The translations under genes and the position numbers were made by a program. From Chryseobacterium sp. MEBOG06 (GTDB lineage: Bacteria > Bacteroidota > Bacteroidia > Flavobacteriales > Weeksellaceae), in the NCBI RefSeq assembly GCF_021869765.1, contig NZ_CP084580.1, forward strand, positions 4,092,001 to 4,156,000: a stretch of 64,000 nt of DNA. Direction: 5' to 3'. The notes under the pieces were generated by a model. That model did not search any database. It was not told the DNA's origin and saw nothing but the letters and a program-made list of their open reading frames with translations. Position 1 is the first letter of the stretch; each line of letters opens with the position of its first letter. Below are positions 53,022-60,417 of this stretch, one piece after another.

Positions 53022-53936
53022 ATGAAACCACCAATCCGTTTTAATTCTATTTCAGATTTTCACTCTTTCTGTAATCTTTCGAATCCGGATCATCCGCTCA
53101 TCAGTCTGATAGATTATAGCAAAGTCAATTATCCTGTAGAAGGTGCTGAGCTGAAATGGATTCAGAATTTTTATTCGATTGGCCTGAAAAAAAATGTCTA
53201 TCCGAGGTTCAATTATGGCCAGCAGCAATATGATTTTGATTCTGGGGTTTTATGCTTTGTTTCTCCACAACAGTTCTTAAGCCTTGAAGTAAAACAGGAT
53301 ATTGAAGTAAATCCTACAGGATTTTTATTACTGATACATCCTGATTTTCTGTGGAATACATCTTTAACTAAAAAGATAAAGTCTTATGATTTTTTCAGTT
53401 ATCAGGTAAAGGAAGCCCTTTTTCTCTCCGATAGGGAAGAGAAAATCATCGTTGATATTTTCAAAAATATAGAACGTGAATATCAATCCAATATTGATAA
53501 ATTCACTCAGGAATTAATTATTGCACAAATTGAATTACTATTGATCTACTCTGAGCGTTTTTATGAACGTCAGTTTCTAACCCGAAAAAGATCAAGTCAT
53601 GAGTTGCTGCATAAGTTTGAAGAAGTGCTTTCCCAATATTTTGACAATGAAAAGCTCCTTGAAAATGGTATTCCATCTGTAAAAATCATCGCCGAGCAAA
53701 TGAATATTTCTCCCAATTATCTGGGGACTTTACTACGTATTCATACGCAGCAAAATACACAGCAGCATATCCAGAACCGGTTAATAGATTCTGCCAAAGA
53801 GCGTTTAAGCACCACGCATTTATCAGTGAGCGAAATTGCTTATGAACTGGGATTTGAGCATCCACAATCTTTCAGCAAGTTGTTTAAGCAGAAAACGAAT
53901 CAATCCCCCGGAGAATTCAGGAAACTGTTTAATTAA
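53022..53936 (+). CDS. AraC-family transcriptional regulator
   Basis: 304-residue regulator. The N-terminal sensor (about 1-190) contains FDSGVLCFVSPQQFLSLEVK, a cupin-like strand pair. The C-terminal AraC domain has VKIIAEQMNISPNYLGTLLR and LSVSEIAYELGFEHPQSFSK, ending NQSPGEFRKLFN. It follows the SDR by 188 nt. Targets are unknown; SDR and the downstream serine hydrolase are candidates by position. Confidence 0.92.
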   Translation: MKPPIRFNSISDFHSFCNLSNPDHPLISLIDYSKVNYPVEGAELKWIQNFYSIGLKKNVYPRFNYGQQQYDFDSGVLCFVSPQQFLSLEVKQDIEVNPTGFLLLIHPDFLWNTSLTKKIKSYDFFSYQVKEALFLSDREEKIIVDIFKNIEREYQSNIDKFTQELIIAQIELLLIYSERFYERQFLTRKRSSHELLHKFEEVLSQYFDNEKLLENGIPSVKIIAEQMNISPNYLGTLLRIHTQQNTQQHIQNRLIDSAKERLSTTHLSVSEIAYELGFEHPQSFSKLFKQKTNQSPGEFRKLFN

Positions 53937-53992
53937 AAAAATATAATTGATGGAATGTTAATTTCATTCTATTTTGCAATGAGAAAGTTGAC

Positions 53993-54000
53993 TATTTTTG
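53993..54000 (+). promoter_or_regulatory. Promoter -7 box of the serine hydrolase gene
   Basis: TATTTTTG matches TAnnTTTG, 16 nt before the ATG at 54017. Confidence 0.55.
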
Positions 54001-54016
54001 TTGAAATTCTATTGAG

Positions 54017-55666
54017 ATGAAAATAACATCAACTTTTGCCTTTGTTCTCATATCTTGTTTTTACTCCGGACAGAACCGGGATATTGTGAATGCAGATAAA
54101 ATTGAAAACCAGATCCAGAAGAAAAATATCAATAAGGTTATTTTTCTTAACAAATCGATATCTATTGAAAATCTCAAAGAATCTGACATCCTTAAAAGTA
54201 TGGTATTCCAGGAAAGTCAGAATCTCGATCTGCGCGTTTTTACGGACAATTCCTTGGTTAATTATCTGCACCAGCTAGATCCTTCTTTAACAGCGGATGA
54301 GCTTCTTCAAAAAGGAAATTACCAATTTTCATTTTACGTAGACGGGAAAATGATTTATCAGGAAAATCTTAACAAAGGAGCAGGGATTCCGGATGATAAG
54401 AAGTTCAAGACCACCTTTAGAATTCCTCTTGTAAGCAGTAATAATGAGGATTCATGGGGAAGATATCTATGGATGCGTTTTTATTTTGGTCACGACGGAA
54501 TTGACGCACTGCAAAGTGGAAATCATATTTTAAAAATCGAGATCCGCCCTTATCTAAAAACCTCGGTATTAAAAACAGGAAATATTATTGCTTCTGGAGA
54601 AATAAACTTAAATGTTCCCCAAAAAAGTAGCAGTGAAACTCAAATTGCTCTTCAGCCCATACAACCACACAGCGGATGGAAAGTTTCTGATGACAAGTTC
54701 AGCCCTGAAAAGATAAGACTTTTAAACAAAAAGATTGCGGAAGAAAGGTTTAAAGAAATTACAGGAATCATTGTTATTAAAAATGATAAACTTCTTCTGG
54801 AAGAGTACTTTAATAAATCCGGAAGAGATTCTTTACAGGATACCCGATCTGTAGGAAAGTCATTTGCTTCTGCCCTGGCTGGTATTGCAATTCAGGATGG
54901 TTACCTCAAAGGTGAGCATCAAAGTCTGAAAGATTTTTATAATTTAAAATCATTTAAAAATTACAGCTCTAAAAAAGACAGCGTTACCATAAAAAGCCTG
55001 CTGACTATGAGTTCCGGTTTTGACGGCAATGATGACAATTCCGATTCTCCCGGAAATGAAGAGAATATGTATCCAACTGATAATTGGGTCCAATTCACAT
55101 TGGATTTACCCATGACGGAAGATAAAATTGGTGAAAACTGGAGTTATTTCACTGCAGGAGTAGTGGTTGTGGGAGATATTATAAACCAGTCAGTCCCTAA
55201 AGGATTAGAAAATTACGCAGATAAGAAGCTTTTCCAGCCACTTGGAATCTCTAAGTATAAATGGCAATTCACTCCCCAGCAAAAACCTTCTCTGGCAGGC
55301 GGACTGAGAATGAGCGCTCTGGATTTCGCAAAATTCGGACAGCTTTATAAAAATAACGGAATCTGGAACGGCAAAGCAATTTTAGATAAAAACTGGGTCC
55401 ATAAGTCTTTCTCCAATTACTTCACAGATAATAAGGACTTTGAAGGATATGGCTATTTATTCTGGAGAAAAGTATATCAGGTTGGAAATAAAAATTTTGA
55501 GGCTTATCAGTGCAGCGGTAACGGTGGGAATAAAATCATTGTATTTAAGGACATTCCTTTTGTGATGGTTATCACAGCAAAAGCCTATAACAAACCTTAT
55601 GCTCACTCACAGGCTGATAAAATGGTACAGGAATATCTTTTACCCGCATTATTGGGTAATGAGTAA
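54017..55666 (+). CDS. Exported serine hydrolase (class C beta-lactamase/esterase fold)
   Basis: 549-residue exported enzyme. The signal peptide is short (MKITSTFAFVLISCFYSGQ). Residues about 30-205 form an extra N-terminal domain of unknown function. The beta-lactamase-like domain follows, with the SxxK nucleophile motif S278-V-G-K281. A second motif region reads NWSYFTAGVVVVGDII and a KTG-equivalent region SGNGGNKIIVF comes near the C-terminus. The fold includes peptidases, esterases and class C beta-lactamases; a real beta-lactamase would be about 380 residues, so esterase or D-Ala-type peptidase is more likely. Confidence 0.88.
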   Translation: MKITSTFAFVLISCFYSGQNRDIVNADKIENQIQKKNINKVIFLNKSISIENLKESDILKSMVFQESQNLDLRVFTDNSLVNYLHQLDPSLTADELLQKGNYQFSFYVDGKMIYQENLNKGAGIPDDKKFKTTFRIPLVSSNNEDSWGRYLWMRFYFGHDGIDALQSGNHILKIEIRPYLKTSVLKTGNIIASGEINLNVPQKSSSETQIALQPIQPHSGWKVSDDKFSPEKIRLLNKKIAEERFKEITGIIVIKNDKLLLEEYFNKSGRDSLQDTRSVGKSFASALAGIAIQDGYLKGEHQSLKDFYNLKSFKNYSSKKDSVTIKSLLTMSSGFDGNDDNSDSPGNEENMYPTDNWVQFTLDLPMTEDKIGENWSYFTAGVVVVGDIINQSVPKGLENYADKKLFQPLGISKYKWQFTPQQKPSLAGGLRMSALDFAKFGQLYKNNGIWNGKAILDKNWVHKSFSNYFTDNKDFEGYGYLFWRKVYQVGNKNFEAYQCSGNGGNKIIVFKDIPFVMVITAKAYNKPYAHSQADKMVQEYLLPALLGNE

Positions 55667-55719
55667 TTTTTGAGGAAAGTGTACTAAAAATTCGAATGAA
55701 AAAACTGCTTAATGCAAGT

Positions 55720-56262
55720 TTATTCGTCTTTTTTAGATGGTACAAGAAATACGTCCATCAGGCCTTCCGGCAGTTGCATTTTTATGAATCTTTCTTCTCT
55801 GTTCACTTCCAGAATCCAGTCTTTGATAAGAGGAATAACAATTTCTCTACCTTCAAATCCAAGAATAAAATAATTCTGTGCGGTCTGATCGTTTACTGAT
55901 CTGATTACTCCACAGTCATTCCCATTTTCGTCAAGAATATCATATCCTATGATCTCATGATAATAGAACTGTTTTCCAGAAAGTTTTGGTAATGTAGTAA
56001 GCGGCAGGTAAACACTTTTACCCAAAACCTGATCTACAATGGCCTCAGTGGCATTTTTAAATGCAAGATTCAGAGCATCTAACTTGCTCCATGATGATTT
56101 TTCAATAAAAAACGGAACCAATAATCCGTTGATTTCAACGAATATTGATTCCAATTTATTGTAAAGCTCGGGTTGGTCGGTATCCAATTTAAGGATCACG
56201 TTACCCGCAAGTCCGTGTCTGCGTGTGATTTTCCCTAAAAAATAGCAATCTTCTTTACGCAT
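55720..56262 (-). CDS. rimM: Ribosome maturation factor RimM
   Basis: 180-residue factor that assists late assembly of the 30S head and binds S19. The N-terminal beta-barrel starts with CYFLGKITRRHGLAGNVILK, the family signature. The PRC-barrel C-terminal domain contains YYHEIIGYDILDENGNDCGV and EIVIPLIKDWILEVNREERF. It follows rpsP by 14 nt on the same strand, the classic rpsP-rimM arrangement. Confidence 0.95.
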   Translation of the reverse strand: MRKEDCYFLGKITRRHGLAGNVILKLDTDQPELYNKLESIFVEINGLLVPFFIEKSSWSKLDALNLAFKNATEAIVDQVLGKSVYLPLTTLPKLSGKQFYYHEIIGYDILDENGNDCGVIRSVNDQTAQNYFILGFEGREIVIPLIKDWILEVNREERFIKMQLPEGLMDVFLVPSKKDE

Positions 56263-56276
56263 AACAGAATTTGTTC

Positions 56277-56840
56277 TTAAGCTTCAGTGTTTTCTTCAGT
56301 TTCAGCAGCAGGAGCTTCTCCTTCTGTAGCTTCAACAACTTCTTCAGCAGGTGCGTTAGCAGCTTCTTCAGCAGCTTTAGCATCAGCTTCAACCTGTGCA
56401 GCAGCAGCAATTCTAGCTTCGTTTACTTTTACTTCAGCGTCTAAAGCAGCTTTCTTAGCATCAGCTTTAGATTGTGCTAAACCTTCTACTTTACCTTGTA
56501 CTTTAGATTCTTTAGATTCTAACCAAGCGTTAAATCTTTTCTCAGCTTCAGCTTGATCAAAAGCACCTTTAGCTACACCACCTTGTAAGTGTTTTTTGTA
56601 AAGGGCACCCTTGTAAGAAAGGATAGCTCTAGCAGTATCAGTAGGCTGAGCACCGTTGTTTAACCACTGTACAGCAGAATCAACGTTCAATTCGATAGTT
56701 GCCGGGTTAGTAATTGGGTTGTAAGTTCCTAGTTTTTCGATGAATCTACCATCTCTTCTTGCTCTAGAATCTGCAACCACGATGTGGAAAAAAGGTTTTC
56801 CTTTTTTACCGTGTCTTTGTAATCTGATTTTTACTGACAT
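56277..56840 (-). CDS. rpsP: 30S ribosomal protein S16 with long acidic C-terminal tail
   Basis: 187-residue S16. The first 85 residues are the ribosomal protein (VKIRLQRHGKKGKPFFHIVV, DGRFIEKLGTYNP). The rest, from about 110, is an Ala/Glu/Lys-rich helical tail ending APAAETEENTEA, absent from the short S16 of E. coli but common in Bacteroidota. Codon use is strongly biased, as in a highly expressed gene. The leader between the promoter box at 56889 and the start holds a small GC-rich stem (GGGA / TCCC). Confidence 0.96.
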   Translation of the reverse strand: MSVKIRLQRHGKKGKPFFHIVVADSRARRDGRFIEKLGTYNPITNPATIELNVDSAVQWLNNGAQPTDTARAILSYKGALYKKHLQGGVAKGAFDQAEAEKRFNAWLESKESKVQGKVEGLAQSKADAKKAALDAEVKVNEARIAAAAQVEADAKAAEEAANAPAEEVVEATEGEAPAAETEENTEA

Positions 56841-56888
56841 AATGTTTGAATTTTATGGGAACTCGTCCCAGTTAAATATTTAAGAGTG

Positions 56889-56896
56889 CAAAGATA
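56889..56896 (-). promoter_or_regulatory. Promoter -7 box of rpsP-rimM
   Basis: TATCTTTG on the minus strand matches TAnnTTTG, 48 nt before the rpsP start codon. Confidence 0.65.
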
Positions 56897-56947
56897 ATAT
56901 ATTTTTTTCAATTAGGTAATTTGAATATGATATATTTTAACATTTTT

Positions 56948-57532
56948 TCAAATTATCATTATAAAGGGCAATATTGTAGAAATAAGTACAGAAATAAAAA
57001 CAGCCAGAAATACAATAAGATTATCTCTCGTTTTTCCTGTAGTCAGCCTAATCACAAAATAGTTGATGATATAAACAGGTATCAGTAAAAAGAACGAGAA
57101 TCCACCAGCGGATTCAATCACCAAATACAAAAAGATCATTCCGATAACAGAGGCTATTACAATTCCTAAAAGACTTTTAAAAACTGTTTTCTTATCTATT
57201 TTATCGTTCTCTTTTACCTTTGAAAAATGACTAAACTTGTCAAAAATAAATTTCTTCAATTCATTACTTTCTATAATTCCTGAAGAAATATTTTCACTAA
57301 TAAAGTCAATGCCCTCTCCTTTCTGCACTAAGTTATGAACTTCAAAAGAAATTCTTCCCTTTTCTTTTATCAGAGTTTTTCTATATTCAGCTTTCTTTAC
57401 AAATTCATTATAATTGAACTTCTGGCTGATCACATCATGCATTTCATCATTGATTTTACCTGTGTGATCCATCATATAAAGATAAGCTATGATCAAATCT
57501 TCTTCATTATAATTTCTGTAAATATTCTTCAT
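56948..57532 (-). CDS. Membrane protein of unknown function
   Basis: 194 residues: a soluble, charged N-terminal half (MKNIYRNYNEEDLIIAYLYM, KFNYNEFVKKAEYRKTLIKE) and three membrane segments at about 123-143, 146-163 and 172-194. I do not recognise a family. It starts one base after the nitroreductase stop, so the two are one transcript, although the functions have no obvious link. Confidence 0.75.
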   Translation of the reverse strand: MKNIYRNYNEEDLIIAYLYMMDHTGKINDEMHDVISQKFNYNEFVKKAEYRKTLIKEKGRISFEVHNLVQKGEGIDFISENISSGIIESNELKKFIFDKFSHFSKVKENDKIDKKTVFKSLLGIVIASVIGMIFLYLVIESAGGFSFFLLIPVYIINYFVIRLTTGKTRDNLIVFLAVFISVLISTILPFIMII

Positions 57533-57533
57533 A

Positions 57534-58043
57534 TTAAACAGCCCCCATATAAAATAACCCTAAACATTTCTGATTTTCTTCAATAGTCAGAGATTCTTTA
57601 AGATGGTCCACAATCTTTGGAGAGCTCCAGTAGCATCCTACATTATTTGCGGTACAGGTAAGGTACATATTCTGGACTGCCATTGAAGTTGCAGCAATTT
57701 CTTCCCATTCAGGAACCATCCCACTGAAGTTGACAACGATGGAAACTACAACATCTGCTTTATTGATTTTAAAACCGATGTCATTGTATTTTTTCTCCAG
57801 AAAAAGCTGTTCGGGCTGACTGGCTTTGTATATTGTCTGCATTTCTAAAGCCAGTTTTACTTTTTCTTCTCCCTTGAATATTTTGAAACGCCAAGGTTTT
57901 GTACGTTTATGATTGGGAGCTAAAGTAGCCGAATGTAAAATTTCATCAATAACTTCCTGAGAAATTTCTGTATCGGTATAATCTTTTGGAAAAATACTTC
58001 TTCTCTGCTCTATTATTTCTTTTAAAATTGATGCTTTGTTCAT
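57534..58043 (-). CDS. Nitroreductase-family FMN protein
   Basis: 169-residue oxidoreductase of the small nitroreductase group. FMN contacts are suggested by EQRRSIFPKDY near 12, SATLAPNHKRTKPWRFKIF near 34-53, and the C-terminal GCYWSSPKIVDH. The central WEEIAATSMAVQNMYLTC is the conserved dimer helix. Natural substrate unknown. Its promoter box ends 6 nt before the start codon. It is co-transcribed with the membrane protein downstream. Confidence 0.88.
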   Translation of the reverse strand: MNKASILKEIIEQRRSIFPKDYTDTEISQEVIDEILHSATLAPNHKRTKPWRFKIFKGEEKVKLALEMQTIYKASQPEQLFLEKKYNDIGFKINKADVVVSIVVNFSGMVPEWEEIAATSMAVQNMYLTCTANNVGCYWSSPKIVDHLKESLTIEENQKCLGLFYMGAV

Positions 58044-58048
58044 AACTG

Positions 58049-58056
58049 CAAATTTA
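58049..58056 (-). promoter_or_regulatory. Near-leaderless promoter -7 box of the nitroreductase gene
   Basis: TAAATTTG on the minus strand matches TAnnTTTG and ends 6 nt before the ATG at 58043, so the transcript would be nearly leaderless. Confidence 0.5.
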
Positions 58057-58166
58057 CAATATGGAATTCAATCTGTTTCATTTAAAATGTTAAGAATTCC
58101 CCCTTCGTTTAAGATTTTTATAAGCTTTATAATTGCTCAAAAACCAAAGAGTTCCAAATAAAAAGA

Positions 58167-58190
58167 AAACTCCAAATACATTTGAAGTTT
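58167..58190 (-). terminator. Weak terminator-like hairpin after the Gre-like gene
   Basis: Stem AAACTCCAAA / TTTGAAGTTT with loop TACA and one mismatch, in an AT-rich setting about 60 nt past the stop codon at 58254. Confidence 0.4.
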
Positions 58191-58253
58191 ATATTATTTA
58201 TTCCGCTCATCATTTAATTGTGAAACAAAATTCACTATTAAAGAGTATTCATA

Positions 58254-58703
58254 CTAAAGTACTTCTATGATTTTCTGATGAATCTTATTCAGTGTAAATT
58301 CATCTCCTGCTTTCATGCCCATCATTTTTTTAGACATAGGGCTTTCAGGAGAGATCGCGTAAAACCGGTCTCCTTCAAAAAAGAACTCTCCTAATGAAAC
58401 AGAAATATAAAACCTTGCTTTATTAGTTACAACAATTGACCCCAGCTGAACTCTTTCAGTAGCTTTATTGAGTACTTTTGCCATATTGCTTTTAAGATCA
58501 TTCAAAGCACCAAGCTGTCGCTGCATCTGATAAATCTCCTCCTGCATTTCTTCTCTCATGCTGTCATATTTTGGAGTTTTTTTGATGTCACGGCTGGCCT
58601 CAAGGGTAAATTCGATAAAATTTTTAAGTTTCTCAATTTTCTCTGCAATGATAATTTTTACAAAGTCTCTGATAGCACTTTTTTCAAATACGGTCTTCTC
58701 CAT
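58254..58703 (-). CDS. GreA/GreB-like protein
   Basis: 149-residue protein with an N-terminal helical part (FVKIIIAEKIEKLKNFIEFT, EEMQEEIYQMQRQL) like the Gre coiled coil. The C-terminal FKBP-like domain LGSIVVTNKARFYISVSLGE leads to ISPESPMSKKMMGMKAGDEF, which matches the GreA ISPxSPLGxALLGxxxGDE motif closely. Gre factors rescue stalled RNA polymerase; the shorter, divergent helices here may mean a related non-canonical function (Rnk-like). Confidence 0.82.
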   Translation of the reverse strand: MEKTVFEKSAIRDFVKIIIAEKIEKLKNFIEFTLEASRDIKKTPKYDSMREEMQEEIYQMQRQLGALNDLKSNMAKVLNKATERVQLGSIVVTNKARFYISVSLGEFFFEGDRFYAISPESPMSKKMMGMKAGDEFTLNKIHQKIIEVL

Positions 58704-58778
58704 ACAATCGATTCTTTATATAAAGATAATATTTTTAGAATAATAATTAATATTTTCGTCATATATTAAAATAAACTA

Positions 58779-59219
58779 ATGATCAATAGAATTTTAAATC
58801 AGTTCTCCCGCAGGGGCAGAATCACAAGGAGCCACTATATTATTTCTCTTATTATATTTTATGCACTCACCTATCCTTTAACGTTAATTGAGAAACATTA
58901 TGAACTGTCAGAAGATGGTAAAGGAATCGTTGGTCTCTGTATGTTCCCTTTCTTATTTTTTATTCTGCTGAAAGGGGCAAGAAGATGCCATGACAGGGGC
59001 AACAGCGGCCTGTATCAGTTTATCCCCGGTTATTTCTTCTTTATGATGCTGGGCGACAGTGATTATGGAGTCAATAAATATGGCCCTAATCCAAAAGGAA
59101 AAGGAAATGATACATTCAATACCACAACAGATGATTTTCAGAATGCATTAATAAGTAATATGAAGCACAACCCACAGCACTGCAGACGTTGGGGCTGCCA
59201 GCGCTGCAGTTGTAAATAA
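58779..59219 (+). CDS. DUF805 membrane protein with Cys-rich tail
   Basis: 146 residues. The DUF805 pattern is clear: FSRRGRITRSHYIISLIIFY at the start, GARRCHDRGNSGLYQFIPGY in the middle, and GDSDYGVNKYGPNPKG near 108. There are three to four membrane helices. The last 20 residues are unusual, HCRRWGCQRCSCK, four cysteines with a histidine, possibly a metal site. Function of DUF805 is unknown. A second DUF805 gene follows 68 nt downstream. Confidence 0.88.
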   Translation: MINRILNQFSRRGRITRSHYIISLIIFYALTYPLTLIEKHYELSEDGKGIVGLCMFPFLFFILLKGARRCHDRGNSGLYQFIPGYFFFMMLGDSDYGVNKYGPNPKGKGNDTFNTTTDDFQNALISNMKHNPQHCRRWGCQRCSCK

Positions 59220-59258
59220 CAAAAAAAGGGAATTCTTCATCATTTTTAAAAATTGTTC

Positions 59259-59266
59259 CTAGATTT
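59259..59266 (+). promoter_or_regulatory. Promoter -7 box of the second DUF805 gene
   Basis: TAGATTTG matches TAnnTTTG, 21 nt before the ATG at 59288. Confidence 0.55.
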
Positions 59267-59287
59267 GCATTTATAAAAACTAAAATC

Positions 59288-59647
59288 ATGTTTAAAGCCC
59301 CCTTTTCATTTGAGGGAAGAATCAGAAGAACAGAATACGGACTGTCATATCTTATCTATCTTGCACTCTCTGTACCTTTCAATCTTTATTTCCAAAATAA
59401 CGAACCATCAGGAACCGTTGCTGTAATTTTCTTTATTTTACTTATTCCATTTCTTTGGTTTCTTATTGCACAAGGTGCTAAAAGATGCCATGACAGAGGA
59501 AACTCCGGTTGGTTTCAATTGATACCATTTTATGGATTATGGATGATATTTGCTGACAGTGATCACGGGCCAAATGAATACGGTCCTAACCCGAAAGGAG
59601 AAGGAAATTATAATTCGATTAATGAGATTGGTAAAAAAGAAATTTAA
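59288..59647 (+). CDS. DUF805 membrane protein
   Basis: 119-residue paralogue of the preceding gene: MFKAPFSFEGRIRRTEYGLS, GAKRCHDRGNSGWFQLIPFY and DSDHGPNEYGPNPKGEGNY are the family landmarks, with membrane segments at about 22-38, 45-65 and 80-95. It lacks the Cys-rich tail of its neighbour. It has its own promoter box and ends at a shared terminator. Tandem duplication of the gene is the likely origin. Confidence 0.9.
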   Translation: MFKAPFSFEGRIRRTEYGLSYLIYLALSVPFNLYFQNNEPSGTVAVIFFILLIPFLWFLIAQGAKRCHDRGNSGWFQLIPFYGLWMIFADSDHGPNEYGPNPKGEGNYNSINEIGKKEI

Positions 59648-59652
59648 TAAAT

Positions 59653-59679
59653 AAGCCCTGTCAATTGACAAGGCTTTTA
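59653..59679. terminator. Bidirectional terminator between DUF805 and SRPBCC genes
   Basis: Inverted repeat AAGCCCTGTCAA / TTGACAAGGCTT (one mismatch) followed by T on the plus strand, between two convergent genes 35 nt apart. Confidence 0.8.
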
Positions 59680-59681
59680 TT

Positions 59682-60206
59682 TTATTTTTCAGATAGCTTC
59701 TTAAGATCTGCAAGTCCCTGATTAAACATTTTACCCATATTATTATCCATCAGAGGTTTCATAATTTTCATCATAGGGCTCAACTCATTGTCAATGGACC
59801 ATGTCACTTTTGTTCCGGTTCCTTCCGGTGTAATAATGAAAGTTGCTTTAGCACTTCCATCAAAAGGTTGAATAAAATGAAGCTTTGTCATCATTTTTTC
59901 GTTGGGTACAATTGCAGTAATAGACTGTTCACCTTCACTTTCATCTCCTTTCCAGTGATATGAATCCCCTACTTTATCTCCGTCTCCGGAATACGTAATT
60001 GAAATATCTCTCACTTCCTTGGAAAAGGGATCCCACATATTATACCCTTTTAATGAACCTACATACGTCCATACTTTTTCTTTGGGAGCATTAATGACAA
60101 CAGATTTTTCATAGTGATAATCTTTACTGAAAGTCAGGACAGCAATTACTGCATACACAATAAGCAGAAGAAGGATAATACCAATGATTTTTAAGAATGT
60201 TTTCAT
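59682..60206 (-). CDS. SRPBCC-family protein with N-terminal membrane anchor
   Basis: 174 residues. A hydrophobic N-terminus (MKTFLKIIGIILLLLIVYAV) serves as anchor or signal. The START/Bet v1-like domain follows: YHYEKSVVINAPKEKVWTYV, WDPFSKEVRDISITYSGDGD and GTKVTWSIDNELSPMMKIMK. The fold binds hydrophobic ligands; the ligand is unknown. Convergent with the DUF805 gene. Confidence 0.9.
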   Translation of the reverse strand: MKTFLKIIGIILLLLIVYAVIAVLTFSKDYHYEKSVVINAPKEKVWTYVGSLKGYNMWDPFSKEVRDISITYSGDGDKVGDSYHWKGDESEGEQSITAIVPNEKMMTKLHFIQPFDGSAKATFIITPEGTGTKVTWSIDNELSPMMKIMKPLMDNNMGKMFNQGLADLKKLSEK

Positions 60207-60417
60207 AGTTTATATTTTTAAGGTTTTTTATTTCAATGATCATTACTGAATCTGTCCTCAAAATTAAATATTCCGGCATCGCCTCCACTTTCCATATGAC
60301 AAGATTATTAAAGATAAGGTATTTTTGTCATACCATGTTATTCAGGCATTATTTTTGACCCTTTCAGCCAGATCCCCAGTGAATCATTACATTTACTTTA
60401 TATAAAAAAATCTAAAA

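Noticed and set aside
54017..55666. True class C beta-lactamase (resistance gene)
   Set aside because: SxxK is present, but the protein is much longer with an extra N-terminal domain and lacks a clear YxN and KTG; esterase or peptidase is more likely.
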